Source: Proteus vulgaris (GTDB lineage: Bacteria > Pseudomonadota > Gammaproteobacteria > Enterobacterales > Enterobacteriaceae). From it: 64,000 nt of DNA. Shown here one piece after another: positions 31,429-43,237 of the stretch. The notes under the pieces are model-generated. The model had not been told where the DNA came from. It ran no database searches and saw only the letters and a program-made list of their open reading frames with translations. Position numbers and translations under genes: made by a program. Position 1 is the first letter of the stretch, and each line of letters opens with the position of its first letter. Location: contig LR590468.1 of the NCBI GenBank assembly GCA_901472505.1, positions 744,001 to 808,000 on the forward strand. The letters are read 5' to 3'.

Positions 31429-31983
31429 ATGCCGATAAAAACACTCATGACTTATCTCTTTCTTATTTTTGCAAGCACTCAACTTAGTGGGTGTAGTGGC
31501 CCGTTTGAAGCAATATCAAAAATAGGCAAAGTCATGTGGGATCCTTCAACGCCTGTAGGAGCAGAAAAAGAACAACCTTCCGTCGTTGCATTCACATTAT
31601 TAGCAGATCCTGAAATCAATCCTAACGATCAAGGAGAGGCAACCCCCGTCCAATTACAAATTGTTTATATGAATGAAGATTCGCTCTTTGCTTCTTTAGA
31701 TCAAGACCAAATTATTGAAGAAAATTGCGATCTGAAAAAGCTATTAAAAAGAAATTATATCGATCATCAAGATTACACTCTTTTGCCTGATCAATATAAA
31801 CCACTCGATCTCATTGAGTTGGATAAAAAGAATAAGTATATCGGGATCATCGCTTATTACTCCGATGTCAATATTACTCAATGGAAAAAAATATTAAAAA
31901 TCAATGGGATTGGTCGCCATTACAATCTACTAGTCCATATCAAAGAAAATGAAATTGAATTTAGAAAAGAAGAGGAACAATAA
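31429..31983 (+). CDS. tssJ: T6SS outer-membrane lipoprotein TssJ (VasD)
   Basis: TssJ anchors the TssJLM membrane complex to the outer membrane. The start is the ATG at 31429 (MPIKTLMTYLFLIFASTQLSGC), two bases after the tagH stop. The signal peptide ends in the lipobox LSGC. The mature protein (184 aa precursor) has the TssJ beta-sandwich segments VVAFTLLADPEINPND and PVQLQIVYMNEDSLF. It precedes tssK by two bases. Confidence 0.92.
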   Translation: MPIKTLMTYLFLIFASTQLSGCSGPFEAISKIGKVMWDPSTPVGAEKEQPSVVAFTLLADPEINPNDQGEATPVQLQIVYMNEDSLFASLDQDQIIEENCDLKKLLKRNYIDHQDYTLLPDQYKPLDLIELDKKNKYIGIIAYYSDVNITQWKKILKINGIGRHYNLLVHIKENEIEFRKEEEQ

Positions 31984-31985
31984 CA

Positions 31986-33344
31986 GTGTCGACAAAAAAT
32001 AAAGTGATATGGCATGAAGGGTTATTTATTAAACCTCAACATTTTCAGCAACAGCAACGTTACCAAGATTACATGATTGAAACGCTGATCAAAACCTACC
32101 ACGCTCATTATTATGGCTTAAGCCAACTGACGCTAAATACGGAATTATTAAGTCTTGGTCGTATTGGTCTTAAAGAAGCCGCCGGCATTATGCCTGATGG
32201 CACACTATTTTCTATTCCACAACAAGATAATCTTCCTTCACCTATTGATATTTCACAAATTCATGAAGGCAGTGACAATGTTGTCTATTTAGCATTGCCA
32301 TTACAAAACAGTACAGTCAGTGAAATCTCTCATTCCCATAATGGCAATCATTTGTTAGCCCGTTATAACGGTGTGTTAACACAAGTACGTGATTTGCATA
32401 CTGAGAATGGGGATATCAGCCAGCTTAATATTGCGAAGCTCAATCCTATTTTGAAATTAGGAAAAACAGAATTAGATGCTTATGTAATGCTTCCGATTTG
32501 CAAAATAAGAGAAATTAGTGCTGATGGGAGTTTAACTCTAGATAAAAACTTCATTCCTACCTGCTTAAACTCAAGAATTTGCCCTATTTTATCGGAATTT
32601 TTAGCCGAAGTTGAAGGTGCATTATTTGAACGAGGCCGCCAAATAGCAGAAAGAATTGGCTCTCCCGGTCAGCAAGGAATTGCCGATGTGGCTGAATTTA
32701 TGATGCTACAGCTACTTAATCGCGCTTATCCTCAATTTTCACATTTATCTAAGCAGACAGTCGTCCACCCAGAGCAACTCTTTAAAGAGCTACTTCAATT
32801 TAATGGTGAAATTCAAACCTTTACTAATGGCTCTCGTTTGCCTGATAAATTACCGAGTTATCGACACTATGACTTGGCATCTGGCTTTTTACCTCTGATT
32901 AAATCCATTCGACAAGCGCTAAGTGTGGTTCTAACACCAAGAGCGGTACCGATCCCATTACAAAAACAAGAACACGGTATTCAAGTTGCGACAATTCATG
33001 ATAGGCAACTTCTGCAAACTGCTGAATTTATTATTGCAGTGCGCGCTCAGTTACCTCAAGAGCAACTGCGCCGACAATTCGCACAACAGGCTAAAGTGAC
33101 TTCAGTGAATCAAATTCGTGATTTAGTCAGTGTTCAGATGCCTGGCGTGGGTTTTATTCCGTTATCCACAGCCCCTCGTCAATTGCCATATCACTCAGGC
33201 TATACCTATTTCCGCTTAGATCCTCAAGGCGAATCATGGGCTGATATACAAAAACACGGAAATATTGCATTTCACGTATCAGGACAATTCCCCGAACTTG
33301 ATATTCAACTTTGGGCAATAAGAAGTGGAACGCAACATGAGTGA
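31986..33344 (+). CDS. tssK: T6SS baseplate-to-membrane connector TssK (VasE)
   Basis: TssK links the baseplate to the membrane complex. The 452-aa protein starts with GTG and opens with the hallmark VIWHEGLFIKPQHFQQQQRY. The C-terminal part contains SVQMPGVGFIPLSTAPRQLPYHSGYTYF (in parts), as in other TssK. The length is normal. Its last bases overlap the tssL start. Confidence 0.96.
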   Translation: MSTKNKVIWHEGLFIKPQHFQQQQRYQDYMIETLIKTYHAHYYGLSQLTLNTELLSLGRIGLKEAAGIMPDGTLFSIPQQDNLPSPIDISQIHEGSDNVVYLALPLQNSTVSEISHSHNGNHLLARYNGVLTQVRDLHTENGDISQLNIAKLNPILKLGKTELDAYVMLPICKIREISADGSLTLDKNFIPTCLNSRICPILSEFLAEVEGALFERGRQIAERIGSPGQQGIADVAEFMMLQLLNRAYPQFSHLSKQTVVHPEQLFKELLQFNGEIQTFTNGSRLPDKLPSYRHYDLASGFLPLIKSIRQALSVVLTPRAVPIPLQKQEHGIQVATIHDRQLLQTAEFIIAVRAQLPQEQLRRQFAQQAKVTSVNQIRDLVSVQMPGVGFIPLSTAPRQLPYHSGYTYFRLDPQGESWADIQKHGNIAFHVSGQFPELDIQLWAIRSGTQHE

Positions 33345-34092
33345 TCAATCATTAATCCAAGAGATCGCTGAAAAAAAGGTGAGCCATAAATCATATCAAT
33401 TGCCATTACGTGGTAACAACATTAACCCAATGATTGATACTGCAACGCCATTATTGGGCATGGTGATTAGAATGAAATCAATGTCTGCAACACCACTATC
33501 AGACAAACTTTTTCAGCAAGTAGTGACTGACATTCAAGCCATTGAGCAACAACTTCAAACTCACGGTTATGAACCGGGTGCCATTGTTTCATTCCGTTAT
33601 GTGTTATGCACATTTATTGATGAAACAGCATTAGAGCTGGGTTGGGATCAAGATAATAATTGGGTAAAACAATCCTTACTCGTTCATTTCCACAATGAAT
33701 CTTGGGGTGGCGAAAAAGTTTTCGTATTAATCGAGCGCTTATTAGGTGAGCCCAAACGCTACCTCGATTTATTAGAGTTTATTTATCTCTGCTTATGCCT
33801 TGGCTATCGCGGTCGCTATAAAGTCAGCAATGGCTATGGGGATGACTTTAATAAATTACTTCGCCAACTTCAAAAGCAAATCCAACAACTTAAAGGTGAA
33901 CCTCAGTCTGTTATTTTATATAAAGAAAATGGAAATAAATCACATCAATACCGTTTAGGACAGCGCTTTGGGGTTCGTTATATCGCCATTGGCTCACTGA
34001 TCTTCGCCACTATTATTTACACTGTTTATGCTTCTAGATTGAGACATCAAACTCTCAATATTTTGGAACAGCTTAATACACTTCTTAGCTAG
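33337..34092 (+). CDS. tssL: T6SS membrane complex protein TssL (DotU/VasF)
   Basis: TssL is an inner-membrane protein with a cytoplasmic DotU domain and one C-terminal helix. I start it at the ATG 33337 (MSDQSLIQEIAEK), inside the end of tssK. The 251-aa protein has FRYVLCTFIDETAL, SWGGEKVFVLIERL and LCLCLGYRGRYK, all DotU hallmarks. The membrane segment FGVRYIAIGSLIFATIIYTV lies near residue 220. No OmpA-like peptidoglycan domain follows. Confidence 0.95.
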   Translation: MSDQSLIQEIAEKKVSHKSYQLPLRGNNINPMIDTATPLLGMVIRMKSMSATPLSDKLFQQVVTDIQAIEQQLQTHGYEPGAIVSFRYVLCTFIDETALELGWDQDNNWVKQSLLVHFHNESWGGEKVFVLIERLLGEPKRYLDLLEFIYLCLCLGYRGRYKVSNGYGDDFNKLLRQLQKQIQQLKGEPQSVILYKENGNKSHQYRLGQRFGVRYIAIGSLIFATIIYTVYASRLRHQTLNILEQLNTLLS

Positions 34093-34101
34093 GACGCCCT
34101 T

Positions 34102-36738
34102 ATGATCCAGATTGATCTCTCAACATTAGTTAATAGACTTCACCCTATTGCTAAACACGCTTTAGAAAATGCGGCTGCGTTTTGTGTAAGTCACCAGCAA
34201 CTCGAAATTACAGTAGATCAATTATTACAACAACTGCTGGAAACACCACTGACGGATATCCGCACTATCTTTAATAAAGTTGATATCAATCCCACTGAAT
34301 TAACGGAGCTTTTAAATCTCCACACAGTACAACAACAGAGCGCGACACAAAGTTACCCTAATTTTTCACCACTGTTAGTGGAATGGCTAAAAGATAGCTG
34401 GCTACTGGCTTCAGCAGAACTTAGCCATAACGAATTACGTTCAGGTGCTTTATTACTCACTTTATTGCAAATGCCCCATCGTTATCTCTCAAAAGTAGCG
34501 GCGGAATTACTATCGCAAATCAATCGAGAACAACTCAAACTCAATTTTAATGAATGGACACTAACATCTGCTGAAGCACCAATAACAGAAGCGAATAAAT
34601 CATCCAATAGCTATGTTCAATCAGACTCTATGCTTGCACGTTTTACACAAAATATGACACAACAAGCAAAGGATAACCAACTCGATCCTGTTTTATGTCG
34701 CGACCATGAAATTGATTTAATGATTGATATTCTCTGTCGTCGTCGGAAAAACAACCCTGTGGTGGTCGGTGAAGCGGGTGTGGGTAAAAGTGCCTTAATT
34801 GAAGGATTAGCTTTACGCATTATTGCGGGTGAAATTCCCGAAAAACTCAAAGAATGTGAGTTATTAACACTGGATTTAGGTGCATTACAAGCAGGCGCGG
34901 CTGTTAAAGGGGAATTTGAAAAACGCTTTAAAGGCATTATGCAAGAAGTAGCACAATCACCTACTCCTATTATCTTATTTATTGATGAAGCCCATACCTT
35001 GATTGGTGCTGGAAATCAGCAAGGTGGCTTAGATATCTCCAATTTGCTAAAACCTGCATTAGCCCGTGGCGAATTAAGTACCATTGCCGCAACCACATGG
35101 AGTGAATATAAAAAATACTTTGAAAAAGATGCAGCACTAGCGCGCCGTTTCCAACTTGTTCAAGTCAAAGAGCCCACCGCTGATGAAGCCATTATTATTA
35201 TGCGTGGATTGCGCTCTATTTATGAAAAAGCACATCACGTCTTTATTGATGATGAAGCGCTTTGTGCATCAGCACAATTAAGTGAACGTTATCTTTCAGG
35301 ACGCCAACTTCCAGATAAAGCCATTGATGTACTTGATACCGCTTGTGCTCGTGCGGCTATCAATCTTTCAACTCCTCCTAAACAGCTATCAGCATTAAAA
35401 ACGCAACGTCATCAAACCAAGATGGAATTCGATGTATTAATGCGCGAACAGCAATTAGGTTTAAAAGATCATTCAGGGCGCTTGGCGATATTAGAAAATC
35501 AGTCTATTGAGATTGAAACACAAATTGAAATGCTTCAACAGGCGTGGGAAAAGCAGAAAAATATTGTTCGTGAAACTATCGAATTACGGTCAACTTTATT
35601 ATCAACATTAACTAAATCACTTGAAGAAGAAGCAAACAGTGACGACATTGAAAATAATAAGGCTAAACTGAAATCTCGATTAAATACGCTAAATAAAGAG
35701 TTAGATAAATTACATCAACACTCTCTATTAGTCTCTCCCCATGTCGATAAAAAACAAATTGCTGCCGTGATTGCGGAATGGACTGGCGTGCCACTTAATC
35801 GCTTATCACAAGATGCATTACAAGTAGTGGCAGAGCTACCAACCTACCTTGAGCAAAGTATTAAAGGCCAATCACTTGCAATCAAACATCTTCATAAGCA
35901 TTTATTAACCGCTCGTGCCGATTTACGCCGTTCAGGCCGTCCATTGGGGGCATTCTTATTAGCCGGGCCAAGTGGCGTTGGTAAAACAGAAACAGTAATT
36001 CAAATTGCTCAGTTGATGTTTGGTGGAACACAATATCTCACCACGATCAACATGTCAGAGTTTCAAGAAAAACATACAGTTTCTCGCCTAATTGGTTCAC
36101 CACCAGGTTATGTGGGTTATGGTGAAGGTGGAGTATTAACCGAAGCTATTCGCAAAAAACCTTATTCCGTTGTACTACTGGACGAAGTAGAAAAAGCACA
36201 CCCCGATGTTTTAAATCTGTTTTATCAAGCCTTTGATAAAGGAGAATTAGCCGATGGTGAAGGTCGTGTTATTGACTGTAAAAACGTTGCGTTTTTCCTA
36301 ACGTCTAATTTAGGTGATCACGCCATTATGGCTAATGCCGATAAACCGGATGAATTGCATGATGTGCTCTATCCAGAATTAACCACCTTCTTTAAACCTG
36401 CCCTTTTAGCGCGTATGGAAGTGATCCCATTCTTACCGTTAACGCAAGTTATTCTCAAAGAAATTATTGCTCACAAACTAACACGTTTAACCCAATTACT
36501 TACGCAACGTTTTCACGCAGAGATCAAACTGGAAGGGGCCGTTTCCGATGAAATATTACGTCGCGCTTCAAGAGCAGAAAACGGTGCAAGAATTTTAGAA
36601 TCCATTATTGATGGTGCGTTATTACCACCTCTTTCACTTCTTCTGTTGCAACACAGTGCAAAAAATGAAGATATCAGGACGATACGGTTATCAACACAAG
36701 ATAACCAATTCATTGCAGAGGTAAATGTAGAACTATGA
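34102..36738 (+). CDS. clpV: T6SS ATPase TssH (ClpV/VasG)
   Basis: ClpV disassembles the contracted TssBC sheath. The 878-aa protein has an N-terminal Clp repeat domain and two AAA+ modules. The first has Walker [13 protein letters not shown] near residue 223 and Walker [16 protein letters not shown] coiled-coil middle domain lies at about 430-560. The second module has Walker [13 protein letters not shown] near residue 620 and [16 protein letters not shown]. The stop overlaps the next start as ATGA. Confidence 0.97.
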   Translation: MIQIDLSTLVNRLHPIAKHALENAAAFCVSHQQLEITVDQLLQQLLETPLTDIRTIFNKVDINPTELTELLNLHTVQQQSATQSYPNFSPLLVEWLKDSWLLASAELSHNELRSGALLLTLLQMPHRYLSKVAAELLSQINREQLKLNFNEWTLTSAEAPITEANKSSNSYVQSDSMLARFTQNMTQQAKDNQLDPVLCRDHEIDLMIDILCRRRKNNPVVVGEAGVGKSALIEGLALRIIAGEIPEKLKECELLTLDLGALQAGAAVKGEFEKRFKGIMQEVAQSPTPIILFIDEAHTLIGAGNQQGGLDISNLLKPALARGELSTIAATTWSEYKKYFEKDAALARRFQLVQVKEPTADEAIIIMRGLRSIYEKAHHVFIDDEALCASAQLSERYLSGRQLPDKAIDVLDTACARAAINLSTPPKQLSALKTQRHQTKMEFDVLMREQQLGLKDHSGRLAILENQSIEIETQIEMLQQAWEKQKNIVRETIELRSTLLSTLTKSLEEEANSDDIENNKAKLKSRLNTLNKELDKLHQHSLLVSPHVDKKQIAAVIAEWTGVPLNRLSQDALQVVAELPTYLEQSIKGQSLAIKHLHKHLLTARADLRRSGRPLGAFLLAGPSGVGKTETVIQIAQLMFGGTQYLTTINMSEFQEKHTVSRLIGSPPGYVGYGEGGVLTEAIRKKPYSVVLLDEVEKAHPDVLNLFYQAFDKGELADGEGRVIDCKNVAFFLTSNLGDHAIMANADKPDELHDVLYPELTTFFKPALLARMEVIPFLPLTQVILKEIIAHKLTRLTQLLTQRFHAEIKLEGAVSDEILRRASRAENGARILESIIDGALLPPLSLLLLQHSAKNEDIRTIRLSTQDNQFIAEVNVEL

Positions 36739-37532
36739 AGCACAGACTGAAAAATGCGCTCTCTCTCTTAACTTGTTTAGATGTGGACTCACTGACCAGC
36801 CAATTTCTTGAGCTGAGTATGCCTCGTAGTCCATTCAGCGCGCTCATTGTTTCAATGATTAATAAATCAGAGAACCGGTTAGAGAGCTGGAGTATTGATC
36901 TTAGTGAAAAAGTAGAGAAAAAACATTTGGATGTCGATATTACAGAAGCGGATCACCCATTGATCCAGCTTCTATCACAACCACAACCTATTCTCTGGAA
37001 TGATTTAAAACAAGGCAGTTATATAAGCGATCATGCTTTACAGCAATTTATCGCCAAACAACCTGTGCATTGCGGACTGTTTAGTATTCCCTTTGTTGAT
37101 CTTAATAATAAACCTTATGGGCTAATTATTATGTTAGGGGAAGATCTCGATGAAACAATTTATGAGCAAGGTATTTTTTCTATTTACTGCAATGTATTTC
37201 ATCATCAATTAAAAAGCATTTTGGCATTTTCTCAATCACAACAGAAAATTGCCGATCTGCAATATTTATTGAAATTACAACAAGAAAAAGAAGAGAAAAT
37301 AAATAAAACCTTACTTTCATTATCCGTATCAAATTTAACGCCAACACAAACTCCAATTCATTCTTTTGCTGAGGTGAACGATCTTACTTTAGCCACTGAA
37401 CATTATGAAGCGTCAATTCTGCGTTACCAACAAGAAAACAGTAATGACGATCTCAATTTAATTGCTGAAAACTTAAATATTTCAAAGCGATCGCTTCTAT
37501 ATAAATTAAAAAAATATGGATGTCTTAAATGA
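36735..37532 (+). CDS. VasH-position regulator lacking the sigma-54 AAA+ domain
   Basis: This 265-aa protein sits exactly where vasH sits in the V. cholerae cluster, between clpV and vasI. It has an N-terminal sensor-like region (about residues 1-165, GAF-like, with SPFSALIVSMINKSENRLESW). A short coiled-coil linker (about 165-195) follows, then a C-terminal Fis-type helix-turn-helix (NLIAENLNISKRSLLYKLKKYG). VasH proteins are about 530 aa with a central ATPase containing GAFTGA; no Walker A or GAFTGA is present here. The frame is intact, with ATGA overlaps on both sides. It may act as a simple DNA-binding regulator or be a domain-deleted relic. Confidence 0.8.
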   Translation: MKHRLKNALSLLTCLDVDSLTSQFLELSMPRSPFSALIVSMINKSENRLESWSIDLSEKVEKKHLDVDITEADHPLIQLLSQPQPILWNDLKQGSYISDHALQQFIAKQPVHCGLFSIPFVDLNNKPYGLIIMLGEDLDETIYEQGIFSIYCNVFHHQLKSILAFSQSQQKIADLQYLLKLQQEKEEKINKTLLSLSVSNLTPTQTPIHSFAEVNDLTLATEHYEASILRYQQENSNDDLNLIAENLNISKRSLLYKLKKYGCLK

Positions 37533-38179
37533 TTTATTTACGATCCCTTTATTTTATATTTCTCGCTCTATTTTCAATAAGTCACGTTTTTGCACAAGAG
37601 CAAGAAAATAAAACCAATCTTACTGAACTAGCTCTCTTTGAGTGTCGTAAAGAGCTATCTCAACTTCTTCGCTTATCTTGCTATGACCAAATTAACGTTG
37701 GAAACAAACCCGTTTCTACTGTTGATGTTAGTGCGATGGGTGATATTTGGCGTTTAGCGGTAGAGCATGAAATGAAACGTGAAAATCACACCGCTGGATT
37801 TATGGTTACAGCTCACAATAAAGGCACTTATCCCGTTATTATGACTATTCCAGCAATGGGATATCAGCCACCTCGCCCCATCCTTATGTTGAGTTGTATC
37901 GACAATATTACCCGTATGCAAATTGCGCTAACAAAAAAACAAGCAACCGGAAATGTCCTGCTAATCACAGATAAAACCCAATTAAGTAGTGAATGGTTTC
38001 TTCGAGAAGACGGTTATCTGCTTGAAGCGAGTCGCGGTATACCCGGCATTGATGAAATCAAGCAATTACTCTCTAGCACAAAATTAACCATCAAATTAGC
38101 AAATGATGAACAACTAACCTTTAATATTTCAGGCATTAACAAAGAGATAAAACCTCTGCGTTCAGCCTGTCATTGGTGA
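37529..38179 (+). CDS. tagO: T6SS-associated protein TagO (VasI family)
   Basis: This exported 216-aa protein has a signal peptide (LRSLYFIFLALFSISHVFA). The VasI/TagO domain is recognisable from ECRKELSQLLRLSCYDQI at the start of the mature part to the C-terminal LRSACHW. Its exact role in secretion is not established. It overlaps the regulator gene by four bases and stops just before tssA, matching the vasH-vasI-vasJ order of V. cholerae. Confidence 0.88.
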   Translation: MIYLRSLYFIFLALFSISHVFAQEQENKTNLTELALFECRKELSQLLRLSCYDQINVGNKPVSTVDVSAMGDIWRLAVEHEMKRENHTAGFMVTAHNKGTYPVIMTIPAMGYQPPRPILMLSCIDNITRMQIALTKKQATGNVLLITDKTQLSSEWFLREDGYLLEASRGIPGIDEIKQLLSSTKLTIKLANDEQLTFNISGINKEIKPLRSACHW

Positions 38180-38184
38180 TAATA

Positions 38185-39648
38185 ATGACAACAAAAACAC
38201 TCAGTGCATGGCGAGAACAGCTTTTAGTGCCTTTAGATGAAGCCAAAGTGAGCAGTCAACTTGATGAAAATAGCCCTGATTGGGAATATATCGAAAGTGA
38301 AATGATAAAATTTGGCTCACTAAGCCACAGCACTTTAGATATTGATGATATTCAGCGTCGAGCATTACAACTCTTTGCTACACAAACCAAAGATTTTCGC
38401 TTGCTTGTACATTTTTTAAGAACGCTACAACACGCAGGTATTCCCGAAGAGCTTGTGATGGCATCGACAATTACGAGTACTTATATACAACATTATTGGG
38501 ATACTAGTTATCCAAATAATTCACGTTTAAAACTCCGTTTAGCACAACAAATTATTAAACGTTTTGAATCAGTCAAAAACATTTTTTGCCAGCAAGCCAC
38601 ACCTGAACAACGCGATGAAATTTTAGGTGAGTTTGCCTATTTAGCACAATTTTGGCATTCCAATCAGCCTAATTTATCTACACAAGTGGATGAATTAAGC
38701 CGAGCATATCAACATATAGAAAATACACAAAAATCAGCCCTTGCTGTGACAGAAAGTGTCAAATTAGAAACAGCGAATGAAATAAAAATATCACCAGAAA
38801 CATCAGCGAACATGATCCCTGCTCCTGTAATACAGCAACCTCATGTTGAAATTAATCAAAGTGATGATCGCCAATGGAAACAGACATTATTAAAAGTTGC
38901 AGGCATTCTTTGTGAACAAGCGCAAAATGACGCCGTCGGTTACCGTCTACGCCGATATGCCATTTGGCACACTATTCAAACACTTCCCATCAGCGATAAG
39001 CAAGGTAAAACCCCTTTAGCTGCCGTGGCGATTGATAGAGTGACTGATTACAAAGCGCAACTCTCACACCCCTCAATCTCATTACTTAATGATATTGAGC
39101 AGAGCTTAACGCTAGCGCCTTATTGGTTAGATGGGCATTTTATGGCGGCTCAAGCAGCACAACGATTAGGACTAATCGATGTTTCATCAGCAATTGCTCA
39201 AGAGCTTTCACTGTTTTTAACCAGATTACCTCAGCTTAATCATCTCTATTTCTCTGATATGACGCCTTTTATTTCAGAAGAAACCCACCAATGGCTAGGG
39301 AGTTTAGAAAACCAAGCTAACAATAAAGTAAGCTCTTCGTTATCACGACACAATAATGAGCAACAAGAAATTATGGATTGCTTTGAACAAGAAGGTCTTA
39401 ATGCTGCATTATTAATGATTGATAACGCTATTTCAGTGACGGCCGAACCCCGTCAACGATTTTATCTACAGTTACTTTCTGCTCAGCTTTTTGAAGCGTC
39501 AAAAATGAGTTCCATCGCAAATGTTTATTTTAATCAGCTTTATCAGGATGCGCTTCGATATTCATTATCAGAGTGGGAACCCAATTTATTAAATCAATTG
39601 GCATCAAAAATGGAACATCAACAGAACTCGTTTTCTCATAGGGAATAA
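38185..39648 (+). CDS. tssA: T6SS protein TssA (VasJ type)
   Basis: TssA organises baseplate docking and tail-tube/sheath polymerisation. I start it at the ATG 38185 (MTTKTLSAWREQLL), with GTGATAAT before it. The 487-aa protein has an N-terminal ImpA domain (about residues 25-140, with DFRLLVHFLRTLQHAG and ISTYIQHYWD-like TSTYIQHYWDTSYPNN). A variable linker and a C-terminal domain ending with helical repeats follow. It lies between tagO and tssM, as vasJ does in V. cholerae. Confidence 0.9.
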   Translation: MTTKTLSAWREQLLVPLDEAKVSSQLDENSPDWEYIESEMIKFGSLSHSTLDIDDIQRRALQLFATQTKDFRLLVHFLRTLQHAGIPEELVMASTITSTYIQHYWDTSYPNNSRLKLRLAQQIIKRFESVKNIFCQQATPEQRDEILGEFAYLAQFWHSNQPNLSTQVDELSRAYQHIENTQKSALAVTESVKLETANEIKISPETSANMIPAPVIQQPHVEINQSDDRQWKQTLLKVAGILCEQAQNDAVGYRLRRYAIWHTIQTLPISDKQGKTPLAAVAIDRVTDYKAQLSHPSISLLNDIEQSLTLAPYWLDGHFMAAQAAQRLGLIDVSSAIAQELSLFLTRLPQLNHLYFSDMTPFISEETHQWLGSLENQANNKVSSSLSRHNNEQQEIMDCFEQEGLNAALLMIDNAISVTAEPRQRFYLQLLSAQLFEASKMSSIANVYFNQLYQDALRYSLSEWEPNLLNQLASKMEHQQNSFSHRE

Positions 39649-39650
39649 TA

Positions 39651-42600
39651 ATGAATTGGTCATTTCTTTCTGGAAAAAAAATAGCAGATTTTATAAAAAA
39701 ATTTTTCTATTCTGATAAATCAAAAATTAAATCCCTATTTTTACTTTTAATTGCTTTAATTCCTGCGTTGTTTGTTATTTGGATCTGGTGGTGGGGAGCA
39801 AACTACGAATTTAAAGGTGATTATCCATTACGTTCACTGAGTGCACGTTGGTTAGCGACTGTTATCACTATTTTAGTGGTTGTCAGTTGGGTTGGAATTG
39901 CAACATGGCTTCGAGTTAAAAAACTTGAAGGGCTGAAATTAGAGGTAGAATTAGCCATTGTAGATCCTGTCCGTAATGATATTGAGCACCAAACTCGTTA
40001 TTTAAATTACTGGAAATCACAATTTATTAAACATCAAAATGGACATACCAATGCGTTTTATCAAAAGCCTTGGTATTTTGTTTTAGGTACTGATGAAAGT
40101 GGCAAAAATACCTTATTAAAAAATAGCCTAAATACTTTAGATATTGCACCTATTGAAAATATTATTAGCGAGAAAAAACTGCCTTTACATATAAAAATGC
40201 GACTTGCTGATCAAGCAATATTATTAATTCCTGAAGGAAAGTTAATTACACAGCCTAATCTCATTTTAGAAAAACCAAAACTTTATCATCGACTATGGAA
40301 TGAATTATTAATCTGGGTAAATGAACATCGTGCTCGTCAACCGATGAATGGCATTATTCTTACTATCGATATATTACAACTACTGACAAACGACAAAGAG
40401 AAAAATAGCCAATTTATTGCCTCATTGCATATGCGGTTACAAGAAATTCGCATCACATTTAATAGTCAATTACCTATTTATATCGTATTTACAAAACTCG
40501 ATTTATTACAGGGATTTGATGCGATGTTTCAATCATTAGAAACGAAACAACGTGATGATATTTTGGGTGTGACATTTCAATTAAATAATAAAAATAACTG
40601 GGAAAAAGAGCTGAATGCATTTTGGGAACAATGGGTAAGCCAAATGAATAGCGCCCTTCCTGAGATGATGATTAATCGTGTAGATGAAAGCCAACGCACT
40701 AAATTATTTAGTTTATTAGACAAATTCAAGGGTTGAAAACTACCGTAACCAATCTAATTGATGCGTTAGCATCTAGTGATAAACAACAGGATATTAAATT
40801 ACGCGGTGTGTATCTCACATCTGCAACACAAGTCGGGCAAGTTGATAATATCTTTAGCCAAACTGCATCTGTGCAATATCATTTACCAACAGCACCTTTA
40901 GCCACTTGGCCAATTGCTGAAACTCACAGCTATTTTACACAATCACTTTTTCAAGATGTTTTGCTATCAGAGCCCAATCTGGCTGCTGAAAGTCAATTTT
41001 GGCTTAAAAAGCATCGCAGAAGAGTCCTATTAGCTTCTGCTATCAGTTTTGTTGGCATTATCGCTTTGTGGAATGGCTGGAGTCACTATTACAGCAAAAA
41101 CTATCAGTCTGGTGAAAATGTACTCAATGAAGTAAAAGCCTTCCGCACTTCTGATACCACTATTACGACAAATACCGCCGGAAAAGAACAACTTGCCGTA
41201 TTAAATCCGTTATTAGATGCCACATTAGCTTATGGTAATTATCGTGAGAAAAGTGATCTATTTTCTGATCTTGGGTTATATCAAGGAAAGAATGTAGGTC
41301 CATATGTCGAAAATGTTTATCTTCAATTGATAACAGAACATTATTTGCCTTCAATAATGAATTCTTTACTTATTGAGTTAAATAAAGCCAAAGCAGGAAG
41401 TGAGGAAAAACTCGAGATATTGCGCATTATGCGCATGCTTGAAGACAAAAGCGGACGCAATAATGAGATTGTTGAAAATTTTATGGCTAATTATTGGAGT
41501 CGCCTATTTACGGGTCAGCGTGATATTCAATCTCAATTAATGTCACATTTGCAATACGCATTAAAACATACCGATTGGCAAGCTCAACGCAAGGCAGGTG
41601 AAGTAACTGCTATTAATGCTTTTACACCATTTACTCAGCCAATCAATACAGCGCAAAAAGAGTTAAGTCGTTTACCGCTTTATCAACGTGTTTATCAAAC
41701 ATTGCGCCTTAAAGCGAACCAAGTTCTCTCATCGCCATTAAATATACGTCATCAAGTTGGCCCTAGCTTTGACTCTATTTTTACCGCTATTAATGAAGAT
41801 AAACTTCAAATGCCTCAACTTCTTACACTGTATGGGTTAACAAACTATTTTACTCAACATAATGATGAGCTGGTGGATCTGACCTTTTTAGATGCATGGG
41901 TATTAAATTTAAGTACAAACACCCAATACAGTGAAAGTGATAGAAAAGAGATCCAACGCCAAATCACGGAACAATATCTTAATGATTATACAGCTCAATG
42001 GCGCGCTGCTATCAGTAACCTTGAAATAAGAGAATTTGAATCACTACAAGATGAAATTAATGCATTAGAACAAATTATTAGTGGTGAACAACCAATACGA
42101 CGAGCATTACAAGTATTAAAAGATAATACAACATTACCCAAAATAGATAACTCACTGCCCGTTGCTGACCAAAAAGCCTTAATGAATGAATTAAAATACA
42201 GATTACTCATACGGTTAGATAAAGAATTTGCACCTCAAACTGAAATTTTAGTCAGTAATAATGGTGAAAACCTGCAAAATCTTAATCAAAAATTAAATGA
42301 ATTACATCGCTATTTATTAGGCATTTATAATTCACCAGTACCAGGTAAAGCGGCATTAAAAGCAGTGACCTCTCGTCTTGAAGATAATAATCGCGACATT
42401 ATCTTTGAATTATCTCAATCAGCTAAAACATTGCCTGAACCAATGAATCGTTGGGTTGGTCAATTAGCGGATCAAGCTTGGAATGTTGTACAAAAAGAAG
42501 CAATCCGCTATATGGAAATTGAGTGGAATGAAACCGTCGTTAAGCAATATCATACCTACATTATAGGTCGTTATCCGTTTAACGCAGTGGCTACACAAGA

Positions 42601-43198
42601 TGTACCTTTAAGTGAGTTTGAACGTTTTTTTAAACCGAATGGCACATTAGATAGCTTCTATCAGCAAAACCTACGCCTTTTTGTTGAAAATAACCTGATT
42701 GAAAACAGCGATGGCCAATCACTTATTCGTCCGGATGTATTAGAACAATTTGAAATTGCAAATCGAATTAGAAAGACATTCTTTAATGCACAAGGCAATT
42801 TAGAAGCGCAATTTGCTATTGAAGCGCTATCGCTGACTGGTAATAAGCGCCGTAGTGTTTTAAATCTTGATGGTCAATTACTTGATTATTCCCACGGAAG
42901 AAGCCATACCGTACATATGGTTTGGCCCAATTCAATGCGTTCAAATGTTGAAAGCAAACTCACTTTAGTGCCTATTTCTGGCGATAAATCACCGCGAGCT
43001 ATTTTATTTAGCGGTCCTTGGGCACAAATGCGACTAATTAATGGTGGCAGACTTACCAACATAAAACCACACTCTTTCGATGTGAAATTCACTCTTGATG
43101 GTGGTGATATGACATATCGGATCACAATCGATGAATCTAATAATCCTTTCTTTGGTGGATTATTTACACGCTTCAAATTACCAGAAACCCTTTATTAA
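39651..43198 (+). pseudogene. tssM: T6SS membrane complex protein TssM (IcmF/VasK), split by a frameshift
   Basis: TssM spans the inner membrane and periplasm and binds TssJ and TssL. The first frame (39651-40736) has two N-terminal helices (about residues 24-45 and 65-87), then an NTPase-like domain with GTDESGKNTLLKNS. The second (40733-43198) has the third helix (RVLLASAISFVGIIALWNG) and the long periplasmic domain ending LFTRFKLPETLY. Adding one G to the GGG run at 40730-40732 joins them as KFKGLKTTVTNLIDAL into 1182 aa, the usual length. The P-loop has Asn after GK instead of Ser/Thr, so nucleotide binding is doubtful. The break is probably a sequencing error. Confidence 0.9.
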
Positions 43199-43237
43199 CT
43201 GATTTCCCCTCATATTTATGAGGGGATAGGATCTTTC

